Shown here: in pieces, positions 48,249 to 56,824 of the stretch
Layout of the letters: each line of letters begins with the position of its first letter
Numbering within the stretch: the stretch's first letter is position 1
Source of the DNA: Symsagittifera roscoffensis
Lineage: Eukaryota > Xenacoelomorpha > Acoela > Convolutidae
Assembly (NCBI RefSeq): GCF_963678635.1
Contig: NC_087062.1
Coordinates: 94,277,845 to 94,341,844, forward strand
Length of the DNA stretch: 64,000 bases
Direction: 5' to 3'
Program-made: the position numbers and the translations under genes
Notes under the pieces: model-generated
What the model was told of the DNA's origin: nothing
The model's input: only the letters and a program-made list of their open reading frames with translations
Database searches by the model: none

Positions 48249-48532
48249 ATGTCAGAAGCAACAACAGCAGTAGATGAACCTGACGCAACATTAGTAACAG
48301 AGTTTGTTTATAACGAGAAAAACAGTGAAAAAAATCATGGAAGTTTTGTAACAATGTAACTTTGCCAAGGTCTGAAGTAGTTTTTGTTGCGCAAATGGTA
48401 GTAATTCTAATTTTACTAACTTTCTGCATTCTCAAACTTTCTTTCACTAAATTAAGTTGCGAAGAAACGTCAGTTTGGTTCTCGATTTTATCAGGCTTGG
48501 TTGGTTACGTACTACCAAACCCAAGAATATGA
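48249..48532 (+). pseudogene. Small membrane protein gene split by a frameshift
   Basis: An ATG at 48249 opens a 36-codon acidic frame that stops at 48357-48359. A second frame, open from the end of an A7 run (48328-48334) to a stop at 48530-48532, encodes LPRSEVVFVAQM, one strongly hydrophobic segment (VVILILLTFCILKL) and a C-terminal GYVLPNPRI. A small one-pass protein ending in a GY.LPNP-type motif accompanies the packaging ATPase in many animal Polintons. Here the acidic N-part and membrane C-part are in different frames, so either the A7 run slips or the gene is broken. The end overlaps the ATPase start (ATATGA). Confidence 0.55.
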
Positions 48533-49230
48533 ATAAAGTGATTGATACTTCGACAAGAATTTTTATGGCGATAGTGGGACCTTCAGGATCCGGGAAAACT
48601 GAGTTAATTTTGAAACTTCTGATGGGAAATACTTTTTACCCTAAATTTGGAACCGTTCTATATCTTTACAAAGAGATGCAACCTGCATTCTCAGAAAAAG
48701 TGTCTTCTCGCGAGGTGAACGTGGAGTTCATGAAATTCGACGGATTCGAATCTGTGAGAAAATTAGAAAATGTTCTTCTAGTTTTCGATGATTCATGTGA
48801 AGACATCTATAATGACAAGGAATTTGTTAGGTTAGCGACAGCGGGTAGACATAATGGGATAGATGTAATATATGTTAAGCATAACTTGTTTCAACAAAGT
48901 CGATGGTCGCGTACGATTGATTTGAACACTTCACACATCATTCTGTTCAAATCGCCTCGCGACGTTCAGCAACTAGATCTTTTAGGAAGACAATTGAATG
49001 TATCAAAATTTTTGAGAAACTGTTACGAATTAGCTACCAGAGACTCTTTTGGACATCTTCTAATCGACTTGGACCCCCGTACATCAGATTGTTTGAGATA
49101 TTGTTCAAATATCACACCACCTGGGCCAACAGTTTTTTATTTACCCTTATCTGAAGCAGAAACTACTCCAATCACAAATGAAAAAGAAAAACTTATCTAT
49201 TCTGCGGCATATGGTACAACTGAAACCTGA
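48529..49230 (+). CDS. FtsK/HerA-type genome-packaging ATPase
   Basis: 233 aa from ATG 48529, which overlaps the stop of the upstream frame; the longer open frame has no earlier ATG. Walker A GPSGSGKT (residues 17-24) and Walker B LLVFDD (83-88) are intact, followed by ATAGRHNGIDVIYVKHN, the usual region after Walker B in A32-like viral packaging ATPases. It should drive DNA into capsids. The following gene starts within its 3' end. Confidence 0.93.
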   Translation: MNKVIDTSTRIFMAIVGPSGSGKTELILKLLMGNTFYPKFGTVLYLYKEMQPAFSEKVSSREVNVEFMKFDGFESVRKLENVLLVFDDSCEDIYNDKEFVRLATAGRHNGIDVIYVKHNLFQQSRWSRTIDLNTSHIILFKSPRDVQQLDLLGRQLNVSKFLRNCYELATRDSFGHLLIDLDPRTSDCLRYCSNITPPGPTVFYLPLSEAETTPITNEKEKLIYSAAYGTTET

Positions 49231-49483
49231 CCAGCTAAGAAGATTAATTAGAAAAACTTCAAATCGTGAGATCATAACACTTATTTGTGAATGTTTGCTC
49301 AATGTAGTCAATGGAAACGTACCCGTTAAAATCGCAAACATCGAACGATTCGAGACAGCATACAAATACTTAATAACTCCAAAAACCAGTGTTGTCAAAA
49401 GACGTGCGATTATTTTGAGTAAAGAAGGCTTCCATTTAGTTCGACAAATACTTTTTTATTGTTACAAGTACCTCACAACTTAA
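49178..49483 (+). CDS. Conserved small Polinton protein
   Basis: 101 aa from ATG 49178, overlapping the ATPase 3' end by 53 bp; its stop overlaps the next start (TAATG). Basic and helical, with ICECLLNVVNGNVPV and a KRRAIILSKEGFHLV tail. Proteins with this E.LLN...GN.P signature sit next to capsid genes in many animal Polintons; the role is unknown to me. Confidence 0.65.
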   Translation: MKKKNLSILRHMVQLKPDQLRRLIRKTSNREIITLICECLLNVVNGNVPVKIANIERFETAYKYLITPKTSVVKRRAIILSKEGFHLVRQILFYCYKYLTT

Positions 49484-51264
49484 TGATGACTGCTGAAGAA
49501 TTCATTCTAATTCCGAAACACTTATATGTTAAAGAGCAGCCACATGCTGCACGTGTTCTTCATGATAATAATATTAAACATAAAAATGCTCAACTGTCCT
49601 ATCTTAACCGGCTTAGACCCCAATTACCTCCACAAACTAGTAAGACTACTGCAACGAAGGAAACATTTACGGATAATGTTGAGCCCCAACAAGAACAGCT
49701 TAAACTGTTAACGGACGATGAAGAAGTACCGGTCGAACGTGTTAAAGACGAAATACTAGAAGAGAAACACAATAGACATACCGAAAGAATTTTAGGACAG
49801 TTACAAGTTTTAGAAGACAAAAAATTTGTTAGAGCAAAAACCGTACTTGAAATCATACAAAATTCAGAAAGAGTAACCATAAACCGTGACAATGAGGTGA
49901 TATATGTAGATAAAGTACCAACAGGACTTAAAGCTACAATTTTTTTATACGACATACAACAACCAACGAAAAAATTACACAATCCGGCGTTCATTAACAT
50001 TTTAACTGCTCTCAACTTGAATGAAAACCTGGTAATAAATCGAAATGCCAAACACGCGGTTCAGTCAGCGCCTATTAACGCTCAAGAGAAACAAGAACCC
50101 GGACTCTCAAGAACCCGCTCAACGTCGCCCACTTGGCAGGAAAAAAGTAGTGCAAACCTTAAGAGAAGTAAAAAACACAAACGAAAAAGTCTCAGCGGTA
50201 ATAGAAAAACCAAAAACCAAAAACGTGAAAAAGAGTCAGAGAAGGCTCTGACTCATACGGAACGCCCCATAACGATTCAGATTCTCCAACGTCAGAAAAG
50301 ACGAAGGCGCAAACAAAACAATGGGAAAATTACCAAGATTGAAGAAAAATTGTTGAAAACTAAATACAGTGACAAAGGTCCCGCGTTATTTGGTAGTGTG
50401 AACAACTTGATAAAAGCAAGCAATTTGTCGCGAAAGAAAGTTAAAAATTTCCTTCATACTGAACCTGCTTACACGAAATATCGAACTGTGATCCGAAAAA
50501 CGCCGCGACTCAAGGTCATAGTTTACGATATCGACGAAATCTGGTCATTAGATCTGGCCTTTGTTGATAAACTTGCCCAGTACAACCATGATGTTAAGTA
50601 TCTGCTTGTTGCAGTTGACTGCATGTCCCGCTATCTCAGAGTGCAACCCTTGAAATCAAAGTATGCTACTACAACAGCAGAAGCGTTCAAACTAATGATA
50701 ACGACAAAACAACCGGAAAAAGTATGGGTGGACAAGGGCACAGAGTTTAAAGGGTCCTTCGAAGCATTATGTAAAAAGAAAGGCATAAACACATATAGCA
50801 CAGAGAGCGAGAAAAAGTCCGCATTCGCTGAGAGAAAAATCCGTTCCTTGAAAAATCTTATTTATAAGTACTTGGAGGATAAATGGACTTACTCACACAT
50901 TGACAAATTGCAAGATTTTGTCAATGCAATTAATTCGAGAACAAATCGTGTCACAAATCTTGCACCAAATAAAGTAACTAAAAAAGATGTTCCTCGCCTG
51001 ATTTCATTAAGAGCAGAACAGTCTTTGAAGTTAGTTCGACGTCCAAAGCTTTATGTTGGTGATTATGTTAGACTTGCCAAAGTAGACATACGTTTTCGCA
51101 AGGGTTACAAACAATCGTTCACCGATGAAGTGTTTGAAGTTTTTGACATAAAAACACGAAATCCCCCAACATACAATTTGATTGATTCTACAAGAGAACC
51201 GATTGAGGGAAAATTTTACGAGTCTGAACTAATTCGCGTTCTGGAGAAGGACAATCATGACTGA
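49483..51264 (+). CDS. Integrase fused to an N-terminal Polinton domain
   Basis: 593 aa from ATG 49483, overlapping the previous stop. Residues ~1-195 match a separate conserved Polinton protein (MTAEEFILIPKHLYV, then LSYLNRLRPQ and FLYDIQQPTKKLHNPAF). Residues ~200-285 are a basic disordered linker (many K and R). Residues ~290-593 are a retroviral-type integrase with catalytic D357 (SLDLAFVD), D417 (WVDKGTEF) and E450 (SAFAERKIRSLKN), and a C-terminal chromodomain-like part (GDYVRLAK, FRKGYKQSF). It catalyses insertion of the element with a 6-bp duplication. In other Polintons I know the two parts are separate genes; here one uninterrupted frame joins them. The last 8 bp overlap the next gene. 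Confidence 0.93.
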   Translation: MMTAEEFILIPKHLYVKEQPHAARVLHDNNIKHKNAQLSYLNRLRPQLPPQTSKTTATKETFTDNVEPQQEQLKLLTDDEEVPVERVKDEILEEKHNRHTERILGQLQVLEDKKFVRAKTVLEIIQNSERVTINRDNEVIYVDKVPTGLKATIFLYDIQQPTKKLHNPAFINILTALNLNENLVINRNAKHAVQSAPINAQEKQEPGLSRTRSTSPTWQEKSSANLKRSKKHKRKSLSGNRKTKNQKREKESEKALTHTERPITIQILQRQKRRRRKQNNGKITKIEEKLLKTKYSDKGPALFGSVNNLIKASNLSRKKVKNFLHTEPAYTKYRTVIRKTPRLKVIVYDIDEIWSLDLAFVDKLAQYNHDVKYLLVAVDCMSRYLRVQPLKSKYATTTAEAFKLMITTKQPEKVWVDKGTEFKGSFEALCKKKGINTYSTESEKKSAFAERKIRSLKNLIYKYLEDKWTYSHIDKLQDFVNAINSRTNRVTNLAPNKVTKKDVPRLISLRAEQSLKLVRRPKLYVGDYVRLAKVDIRFRKGYKQSFTDEVFEVFDIKTRNPPTYNLIDSTREPIEGKFYESELIRVLEKDNHD

Positions 51265-52150
51265 GGGCACTTCCAACAGCCTTTTCACCCATAATGTTCC
51301 CCCTTCCTTCACAATTACCCTAGTTTCATCTGCATCAATGAACGTTTTTAAAGATAACACTCTGGTCAACTTCAGAAATCTCCTGAGTGAAGAAATAAAT
51401 TTGCAAGGTGAATGGAGAGTAGCAGTTACAGAAATTACCTTCCCTACTCAGATAAACAACGTAACTGACAACAACATTGTGTACTACAAAAAAGATCGGG
51501 TTATAGCAAGCATGAAAGTTGAGAAAGACAAGATCTCCAGACCTTACCTTGGAGAAACAGCAAAAATAACAAAAGGAGAATATACGAGCATTGATCAAAT
51601 ACTGGACGAGATTCGTCGAAAGACAGAATTAGAGAAATTGGATTACGTAATAGATCCAATAACCAAACATCTTTCCTTATGGCTGCATTATTGGGAAGGT
51701 ATAACTTTTTCAAGCCCGCAAATTCCTAGCCTACTTGGCTTCAAAGGCGTCAGAGATGGAACTGGTTATCATATAGGTTACAAACAAGGAAGCACGAAAC
51801 ATAGCTTATTCTCTACCCAAGATCTTATTGCTGACTATCCCGTTGATGTATGCGCTGGTACTCAGCTTATGTTTATTTATCTGGACATAATTCATTATCA
51901 AATAGTCGGAGACACAAAAGCACCCCTTTTACGAGTCATTGATAAAAATCGTCGAGTGAAAAACGGTTACGCATGTACAATTGAACCGAATAATCGTAAA
52001 GCGTTTAGTAATTTGGATTTTAAAAAACTTTTGGTCAATAATATTTCCAATATTTCTGTGAACTTGCGCACAGAAACTGGAGGACTTGTTCCTTTCGCTG
52101 GAGGGGGAAAAGTTGTTCTGACTTTGAAATTTCAAAAGTTTAGCAATTGA
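51257..52150 (+). CDS. Minor capsid (penton-like) protein
   Basis: 297 aa from ATG 51257. The N-terminal segment has FTITLVSSASMNVF, NFRNLLSEEINLQGEWRVAV and ITFPTQINNV, the pattern of Polinton penton proteins (single jelly roll). The C-terminus has ISVNLRTETGGLVPF. The frame is intact. It lies between the integrase and the small basic protein, in the typical capsid order. Confidence 0.85.
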   Translation: MTEGTSNSLFTHNVPPSFTITLVSSASMNVFKDNTLVNFRNLLSEEINLQGEWRVAVTEITFPTQINNVTDNNIVYYKKDRVIASMKVEKDKISRPYLGETAKITKGEYTSIDQILDEIRRKTELEKLDYVIDPITKHLSLWLHYWEGITFSSPQIPSLLGFKGVRDGTGYHIGYKQGSTKHSLFSTQDLIADYPVDVCAGTQLMFIYLDIIHYQIVGDTKAPLLRVIDKNRRVKNGYACTIEPNNRKAFSNLDFKKLLVNNISNISVNLRTETGGLVPFAGGGKVVLTLKFQKFSN

Positions 52151-52155
52151 TCAAA

Positions 52156-52563
52156 ATGGATTCATATTACCACAACCAAGCAAACCTACCACATTTCTCG
52201 GGGCATTATAGACAACGAGGCAGTGGCTTCGGTGCATTAGCCTTGGGAATAGGAAGATTCGCACTTCCACTGGCTCGAAAATGTGTGATACCCGCGGCTA
52301 AAAAAATCGGAAAAGAACTACTTCTTCAGGCAGCTCCAGAACTGATAGAAGTTGCAACAAAAAGAAAAAGTCCTAAGCAGGCACTCAAAAGCACCGTTAG
52401 AAAAACAATCAAAAAGCAAGTAGGAGGAGGAAGTAGATCTTGGATAAGTCATCCGAAAAGAACGACGGCATTTAAACGAAAAACGAGACGCGTCATTCCC
52501 AGAAAACGAACTGCACAGAGAAGTCGCTCCGATTTCTTTACAAGGGTTAAAAATGATTTCTAA
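52156..52563 (+). CDS. Small basic core-like protein (adenovirus pX/pVI type)
   Basis: 135 aa from ATG 52156; the extended frame upstream would begin with TTG. GSGFGALALGIGRFALP is a glycine-rich amphipathic start, followed by a strongly basic tail (KRTTAFKRKTRRVIPRKR). Polintons carry such a protein between penton and major capsid; it is thought to help package DNA or interact with membrane. It overlaps the major capsid start by 11 bp. Confidence 0.75.
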   Translation: MDSYYHNQANLPHFSGHYRQRGSGFGALALGIGRFALPLARKCVIPAAKKIGKELLLQAAPELIEVATKRKSPKQALKSTVRKTIKKQVGGGSRSWISHPKRTTAFKRKTRRVIPRKRTAQRSRSDFFTRVKNDF

Positions 52564-53828
52564 TTTAATCCCGAGTGAAGCAACTCACAGCTCCTTGGAC
52601 TTATTTGAGAAACCGCTTTTTCTTGTCACTTTTCAAAATGCATTCACCCAAAAAAATGGACCTTCCTACTCTCCTGATGGTCCTATGCTCGAGTTTGAAG
52701 TACTCGGCGACAGAAATAATTTCATCGATCTTCAACGTACTCGTTTGGAAATAGTTGCACGAATTGTTCGAAGCAATGGAAACGTGCTTCGAACGCATGC
52801 TACAGAGGCGGCAAACAGAGATACGCCATATTTTGTTAACAATCCTTTATCTTCATTATTTTCTGAGTGTACACTGTCTCTGAATGGTGAAAAAATATCA
52901 ACTACCAATGCTAATTTTGCCCATAAAAGCTTTATTGAGACCGAGTTTTCATACGGTAATGATGCCAGAAAAACATGGTTGGCTTGTCAAGGTTATTATT
53001 ATGAAGAAAATCCATCAGCCATTGACGGTGCTGGAAGGAGAGCTGATGATGTTACGGAGCGTAAAGGTCTCGTTGCGGCCTCGAGCGAGCTGAAGCTATT
53101 TGGTAAAATTGCTTGCAACTTTTTGTCGTGTGACAAGCATCTACTTAGCGGTGTGACAATAAGATTGTCTCTTAGACGTTCTCCTAATGATTTTGTTGTC
53201 ATATCTGAAGATGCAGCTAAACACTACAAGGTCCAAATAATCGAAGCTAACCTCTATGTCAGAAAGATGACTGTGGTTGACTATGTTCTCTCATCAAAAG
53301 AAAAAACTTTGTTGAAGAACCCGGCAATTTACAATTATATCGAAGTAGTACCAAAAACGTTTCTCGCAACTGCAGGAGTACAAAGCTGGCGACAAGAGGA
53401 TGTTTTTGCAAAAGAACCTGTTCGAAGAATGATAGTAGCAATGAGCATAAACGAAGAAATTTGGGTTGAATGAGATCATTGTGTACAGAAACGGTCTACC
53501 CATTGCCGGAACTCCCATCTCAACATCAGACAATAAAAGAATTTATTACAATACGCTTGAGGCTCTTGATTTTGTTTTAAACACTAGTCATGGAATCAGT
53601 CTCGCTAATTATGATAATCATTATATTATGGCTTTTGATCTCACGTCTACTCAGGAGGCTTCACACGATTTTATTCATCCTGAATAGACCAATTGCACTA
53701 TTTCGCTCGAACTCAAGTTTGACGCAGGTCTCGGTAATAACGTCGAGTTATTGTTTATGGGAGAGCGTGCATCAACAGTTTATGTGCGTTCAGATAGAAA
53801 AATTACCAAAAACACTCTTATGACCTAA
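52553..53828 (+). pseudogene. Major capsid protein gene, broken
   Basis: Double jelly-roll capsid gene of the Polinton type. The first frame, 52553-53473 (306 codons), has LEFEVLGDRNNFIDLQRT and VNNPLSSLFSECTLSLNGE, then ends. A second frame continues from about 53466 with EIIVYRNGLPIAGTPI and ALDFVLNTSHGISL, meets an in-frame TAG at 53685-53687, and stays open to TAA at 53826-53828 with the expected end (LLFMGERAS, SDRKITKN). At the frame change about 10-15 residues usually present in the family seem to be missing, pointing to a small deletion. Two lesions make an assembled capsid from this copy improbable. Confidence 0.88.
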
Positions 53829-53835
53829 GATAGAC

Positions 53836-54273
53836 ATGGATAATCTTCAACTAGTAGAAATTATTAACCGTTGTAAACATTTGAAACATCGCTTTAGAGG
53901 TGTTTTTCCGGCAGATTTGCCATGCTCTTCAGTACTGAAAAACGATAATACGTTCATGATTATGAATGCCTCACCATCGGATCAACCTGGAACCCACTGG
54001 TTGCTTTTTGCTCAAGCTGGAGGACAGATATTCTTCGCAGATCCTCTAGGTAAACGATTATGTGATTATCCCCTCGTGTACAAGAATATGCGACGTACAA
54101 TTCACGAGGGAAATCAACTACTGTTGAAAAAACCAATACAATCAGCTGATTCAGTGTTATGCGGACTTTATTGTATTTATGTTGCTCATGTTATAATTAC
54201 AAACAAATTTCTAATAGGTTTCAAACTTAATGATCCTGATTTGATAAGATTTTCCAAACATATGTTATTCTAA
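53836..54273 (+). CDS. Adenain-type cysteine protease (maturation protease)
   Basis: 145 aa from ATG 53836, 7 bp after the capsid remnant. The catalytic set is visible: H54 (GTHWLLF), D69 (FFADPLG), Q102 (PIQSADS) and C109 (VLCGLYC). This is the Ulp1/adenain clan used by adenoviruses and Polintons to mature capsids. Length is short but normal for Polinton copies. The gene appears intact and is the last of the left block before the inverted-repeat module. Confidence 0.93.
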   Translation: MDNLQLVEIINRCKHLKHRFRGVFPADLPCSSVLKNDNTFMIMNASPSDQPGTHWLLFAQAGGQIFFADPLGKRLCDYPLVYKNMRRTIHEGNQLLLKKPIQSADSVLCGLYCIYVAHVIITNKFLIGFKLNDPDLIRFSKHMLF

Positions 54274-54367
54274 ATTAATTTATTGATGTTTTTGTAAAAT
54301 TTATAAATTCGTTTTTTTTTTTCAATTCATTCTTATTAACAACAAAGTTTTTTTTCTGCAAGTTTAT

Positions 54368-54486
54368 GTGAACCGCGAAAAATTTCATATCAAGTCCTTC
54401 GAAATATTAAGGCATGGCCGTTTGGTTTAAGGGGCAATAGCTAACCCGGCGTTGCTCGTCGCTACGCTCCTCGGGAACGCCTCCCG
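54368..54486 (+). repeat. Left arm of internal inverted repeat
   Basis: About 119 bp, inverted copy of 57927-58045. The inner 82 bp (54405-54486) are identical, and similarity fades outward over 54368-54404. The arm is GC-rich in AT-rich DNA, with 'gcgttgctcgtcgctacgct' and GGCGTT...AACGCC complementary ends, so each arm can also form a hairpin. The inner limit is abrupt at CCTCCCG. It starts 95 bp after the protease stop. Confidence 0.93.
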
Positions 54487-54626
54487 CTTGTGTAGTAACA
54501 TTTTTTTTTGATATACAAGAGCGAAAGAAAACCAATATTTAAAACTTGAATTTCTTCTCCATGATAATTTTCACAAACAAAGTGTTTGAATCAATTTCCA
54601 TACAACCATACCCACTTAAAATTATG

Positions 54627-55166
54627 TCAATTTTTTTTAGAAAACTCAGCAGCGTTTCCACCATTCAAAATATTAGTAAAGCGTTCAATTGTTACGTTAG
54701 TAATCAGGTCAGTTTGAGTTTGAACAGATTTAGTTTGCGAGCCGAAGCAAACTTGAGGGAATCGTCTGCGAACTGGAACACCACTAACATCTAAGTTGTT
54801 GATGGAGTTATAATTCACAGCTATTTTCAGTTTTTCCATCAGAGGGCCAGACAATTCATAGTTGGAGCAACCCAAAATTAAATATTTGAATGTAGAGAGA
54901 AGACAAGGAACAACGAAGGCTTTTGAAGTCATCTTGTTAAGTAAATTGGTAGACTCTTTCGTAAATTCGACCAGCACATGATAATGTTTTTCGTTGTCAA
55001 TCGAATGGTTGCAAAAATCTAATTTATTCGAATGGGAGGATACTGCAAAATTTGCTTTTGAAGCGAAGCCTGAAAAGTTGGGTTCATGATTCAGGATGAA
55101 AAATTTGTAATTTTTACGGAACTGTTTGAAATAATCAGGGGATTGCTCATACATTGCTTCAACCAT
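54627..55166 (-). CDS. Protein with HUH-like motif (Rep-like?), function unproven
   Basis: 179 aa from ATG at 55166. Residues 20-27 (YKFFILNH) could be the first strand motif of a rolling-circle Rep domain. H61-Y-H63 in KHYHVLVEF is a His-hydrophobic-His motif with flanking hydrophobics, about 40 residues on as in small Rep nucleases. KYLILGCS (94-101) includes a tyrosine where a catalytic Tyr might sit, but no clear YxxxK is present. The C-terminal 60 residues look disordered. It could instead be an unrelated accessory protein. It is on the opposite strand to the protease, converging on the left inverted-repeat arm. Confidence 0.5.
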   Translation of the reverse strand: MVEAMYEQSPDYFKQFRKNYKFFILNHEPNFSGFASKANFAVSSHSNKLDFCNHSIDNEKHYHVLVEFTKESTNLLNKMTSKAFVVPCLLSTFKYLILGCSNYELSGPLMEKLKIAVNYNSINNLDVSGVPVRRRFPQVCFGSQTKSVQTQTDLITNVTIERFTNILNGGNAAEFSKKN

Positions 55167-55203
55167 TGCTATGAAGTTTCAATCGAATAACGAGTTGATA
55201 ATG

Positions 55204-55305
55204 TTACACAACCCGACAGTTATCATCGTTTTCACTTTCGCATTCCTTTTCAGAGCATGAAGATTTTTTAGATTTGTTTCGCTTTTTTCTAAGTTTTTCA
55301 GTCAT
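55204..55305 (-). CDS. Small lysine/acid-rich ORF
   Basis: 33 codons from ATG at 55305 (MTEKLRKKRNKSKKSS, then an acidic CESENDD stretch). It fits exactly between the two larger minus-strand genes without overlap, which is the only support. Could be spurious. Confidence 0.25.
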   Translation of the reverse strand: MTEKLRKKRNKSKKSSCSEKECESENDDNCRVV

Positions 55306-55325
55306 GTCGCAGTTTTTTGCTTTCG

Positions 55326-55553
55326 TCAACCTTTTGATTTTTGTAAAATTGTCCGCCAAGGACTCGAAGACAAAGTTATTCCTTGTCGATACTTGAAAGT
55401 TCCCTCTTCGTCTTTTTTGTACAATTTGATAGTTATGTAAGTACCGGTCTGTGCGAATGTTTTTGCACCGACTCTAATTAAACGTTTATCATTCGAATAT
55501 ATATCCCTAAAATCATCGAAATAGTCTACATCCGTGTCAAGAGAAGCGTACAT
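55326..55553 (-). CDS. PC4-like ssDNA-binding domain protein
   Basis: 75 aa from ATG at 55553. Residues ~28-70 follow the PC4 C-terminal domain pattern: basic first strand (RLIRVGAKTF), TYITIKLYKKDEEG, then YRQGITLSSSPWRTIL with the K/RxGI.L turn and tryptophan before the helix. PC4 domains bind single-stranded DNA as dimers in transcription or replication. It lies head of the minus-strand pair in the inverted-repeat module and opposite the plus-strand gene at 56180, sharing a ~630-bp divergent intergenic region. Confidence 0.65.
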   Translation of the reverse strand: MYASLDTDVDYFDDFRDIYSNDKRLIRVGAKTFAQTGTYITIKLYKKDEEGTFKYRQGITLSSSPWRTILQKSKG

Positions 55554-56179
55554 TATAAATGAATAACAACCAACTGGTTTTTAGTGTGGAACGTTGAAGA
55601 ATGACTGATCACAGTATACGAGACAGATCATGCGCTCCCAAAGTAAAAATTTAGGTGATAACGTTTACGAGCGCCCTAAGCCATAATGATAAGACTTAAG
55701 CACCAAGGATATAATTTCTTTAACGATAAACCTCTTTTTATATGGGTATTTAGTTACTTTTTCCCCCGGCTATACTCTAAAAATCTTCTAGTGTTATTTA
55801 TTGTGACGGTTATTTTAATGACTGTTATGAATCATGGTAATGAATTTCTAACAGCATAACAAAGAATGTCTGGCAAACTATCATGAAAACTTGATTTTGA
55901 GTGCTTTCGCCCGTAGCCACTATAATAAAGCTATCACATAAATCTAAAAAATCGGGTTTTCACATTCATTCCTAACATGACCTCAGGCGTCATGCTTAAA
56001 AGAATGAATAAAATTTAATAGCCTCGCCTAAAAAATTATTAGCTTTGACCTAATTGAACTATGCCACCCCTTTTCTGATCTCATTCTCATTAATAAACTT
56101 TTCATACTTTTCATTCTCTCAATTTCATTTCGGTAGTTCAGTCATTTCATTTTAACAAAACTTTAAACCTCTTCAAGTC
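55554..56179. promoter_or_regulatory. Divergent intergenic region, likely bidirectional promoter
   Basis: 626 bp between divergently oriented genes (PC4-like on minus, disordered protein on plus). AT-rich and without ORFs. TATA-like words are present on both strands, for example 'ttataatg' right before the minus-strand start. Promoter activity is inferred from gene orientation only. Confidence 0.4.
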
Positions 56180-56824
56180 ATGACTAGTCCTTTACAAATA
56201 ATCTCAGTGTCTGATCGAGAAAGAACAATTATCTACCAAACATACACGAGAGAGTCGATTGCAGTCATCCATCAACAGAAAGAGAGAGTCTCTCCGTCTA
56301 CAGCAAGTCCGTTCAATGACTTGGCTCCCCGAAAAAACGACGAGAATCAAAACGAGGAATGGACTACAAAAAGTCATATCATGCTACCGAGCTACCTCCT
56401 TGATCACATCGATCTACTTAGACAGAATCGAAAACGAATGTACGAGAGTTGCACTATTCACGAGAGCTATCCGGCATTAGAAAAGACGGAGATAAACGAC
56501 ACAACCTCGCTCGAGCAGTCTCCAAGAAAAATTCTCTTCGCGTATGACTGCGAGTCAATGCCGTTGTATGAAAATCAGGAGGGATGTATTCGTGATTATG
56601 CAGAGCGCGAAGCGTACTGGGATATTCCGACAGCAATGTCTCCCGAGTCGTTTGTTAGGGGAGCAGTTTCAACTCCAGAACAATCAACTTCCTATTCGGA
56701 TGCTCGGGTTTCATCTAGTGCGGAGACAATTGATCTAGTCACCCCAGATCTCATTCAAGGCACTCCTCCAAATGCAGCTTGCTATGCGCCAAAAAAAAGA
56801 AAACTACAGTTTCGAGGTTTCTAA
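56180..56824 (+). CDS. Disordered accessory protein with nuclear-localisation-like tail
   Basis: 214 aa from ATG 56180. Low-complexity, rich in S, T, E and P with no recognisable enzyme motif. Near the C-terminus, PKKRKLQF is a classical monopartite nuclear localisation signal, and ETIDLVTPDL upstream resembles a SUMO-interacting stretch (hydrophobic core beside acidic residues). Possibly a host-interaction or regulatory protein. It is the only plus-strand gene in the inverted-repeat module. Confidence 0.55.
   Translation: MTSPLQIISVSDRERTIIYQTYTRESIAVIHQQKERVSPSTASPFNDLAPRKNDENQNEEWTTKSHIMLPSYLLDHIDLLRQNRKRMYESCTIHESYPALEKTEINDTTSLEQSPRKILFAYDCESMPLYENQEGCIRDYAEREAYWDIPTAMSPESFVRGAVSTPEQSTSYSDARVSSSAETIDLVTPDLIQGTPPNAACYAPKKRKLQFRGF

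Noticed and set aside
48199-48447. 82-codon minus-strand frame in the Polinton
   Set aside because: Shadow of the membrane-protein frames on the plus strand.
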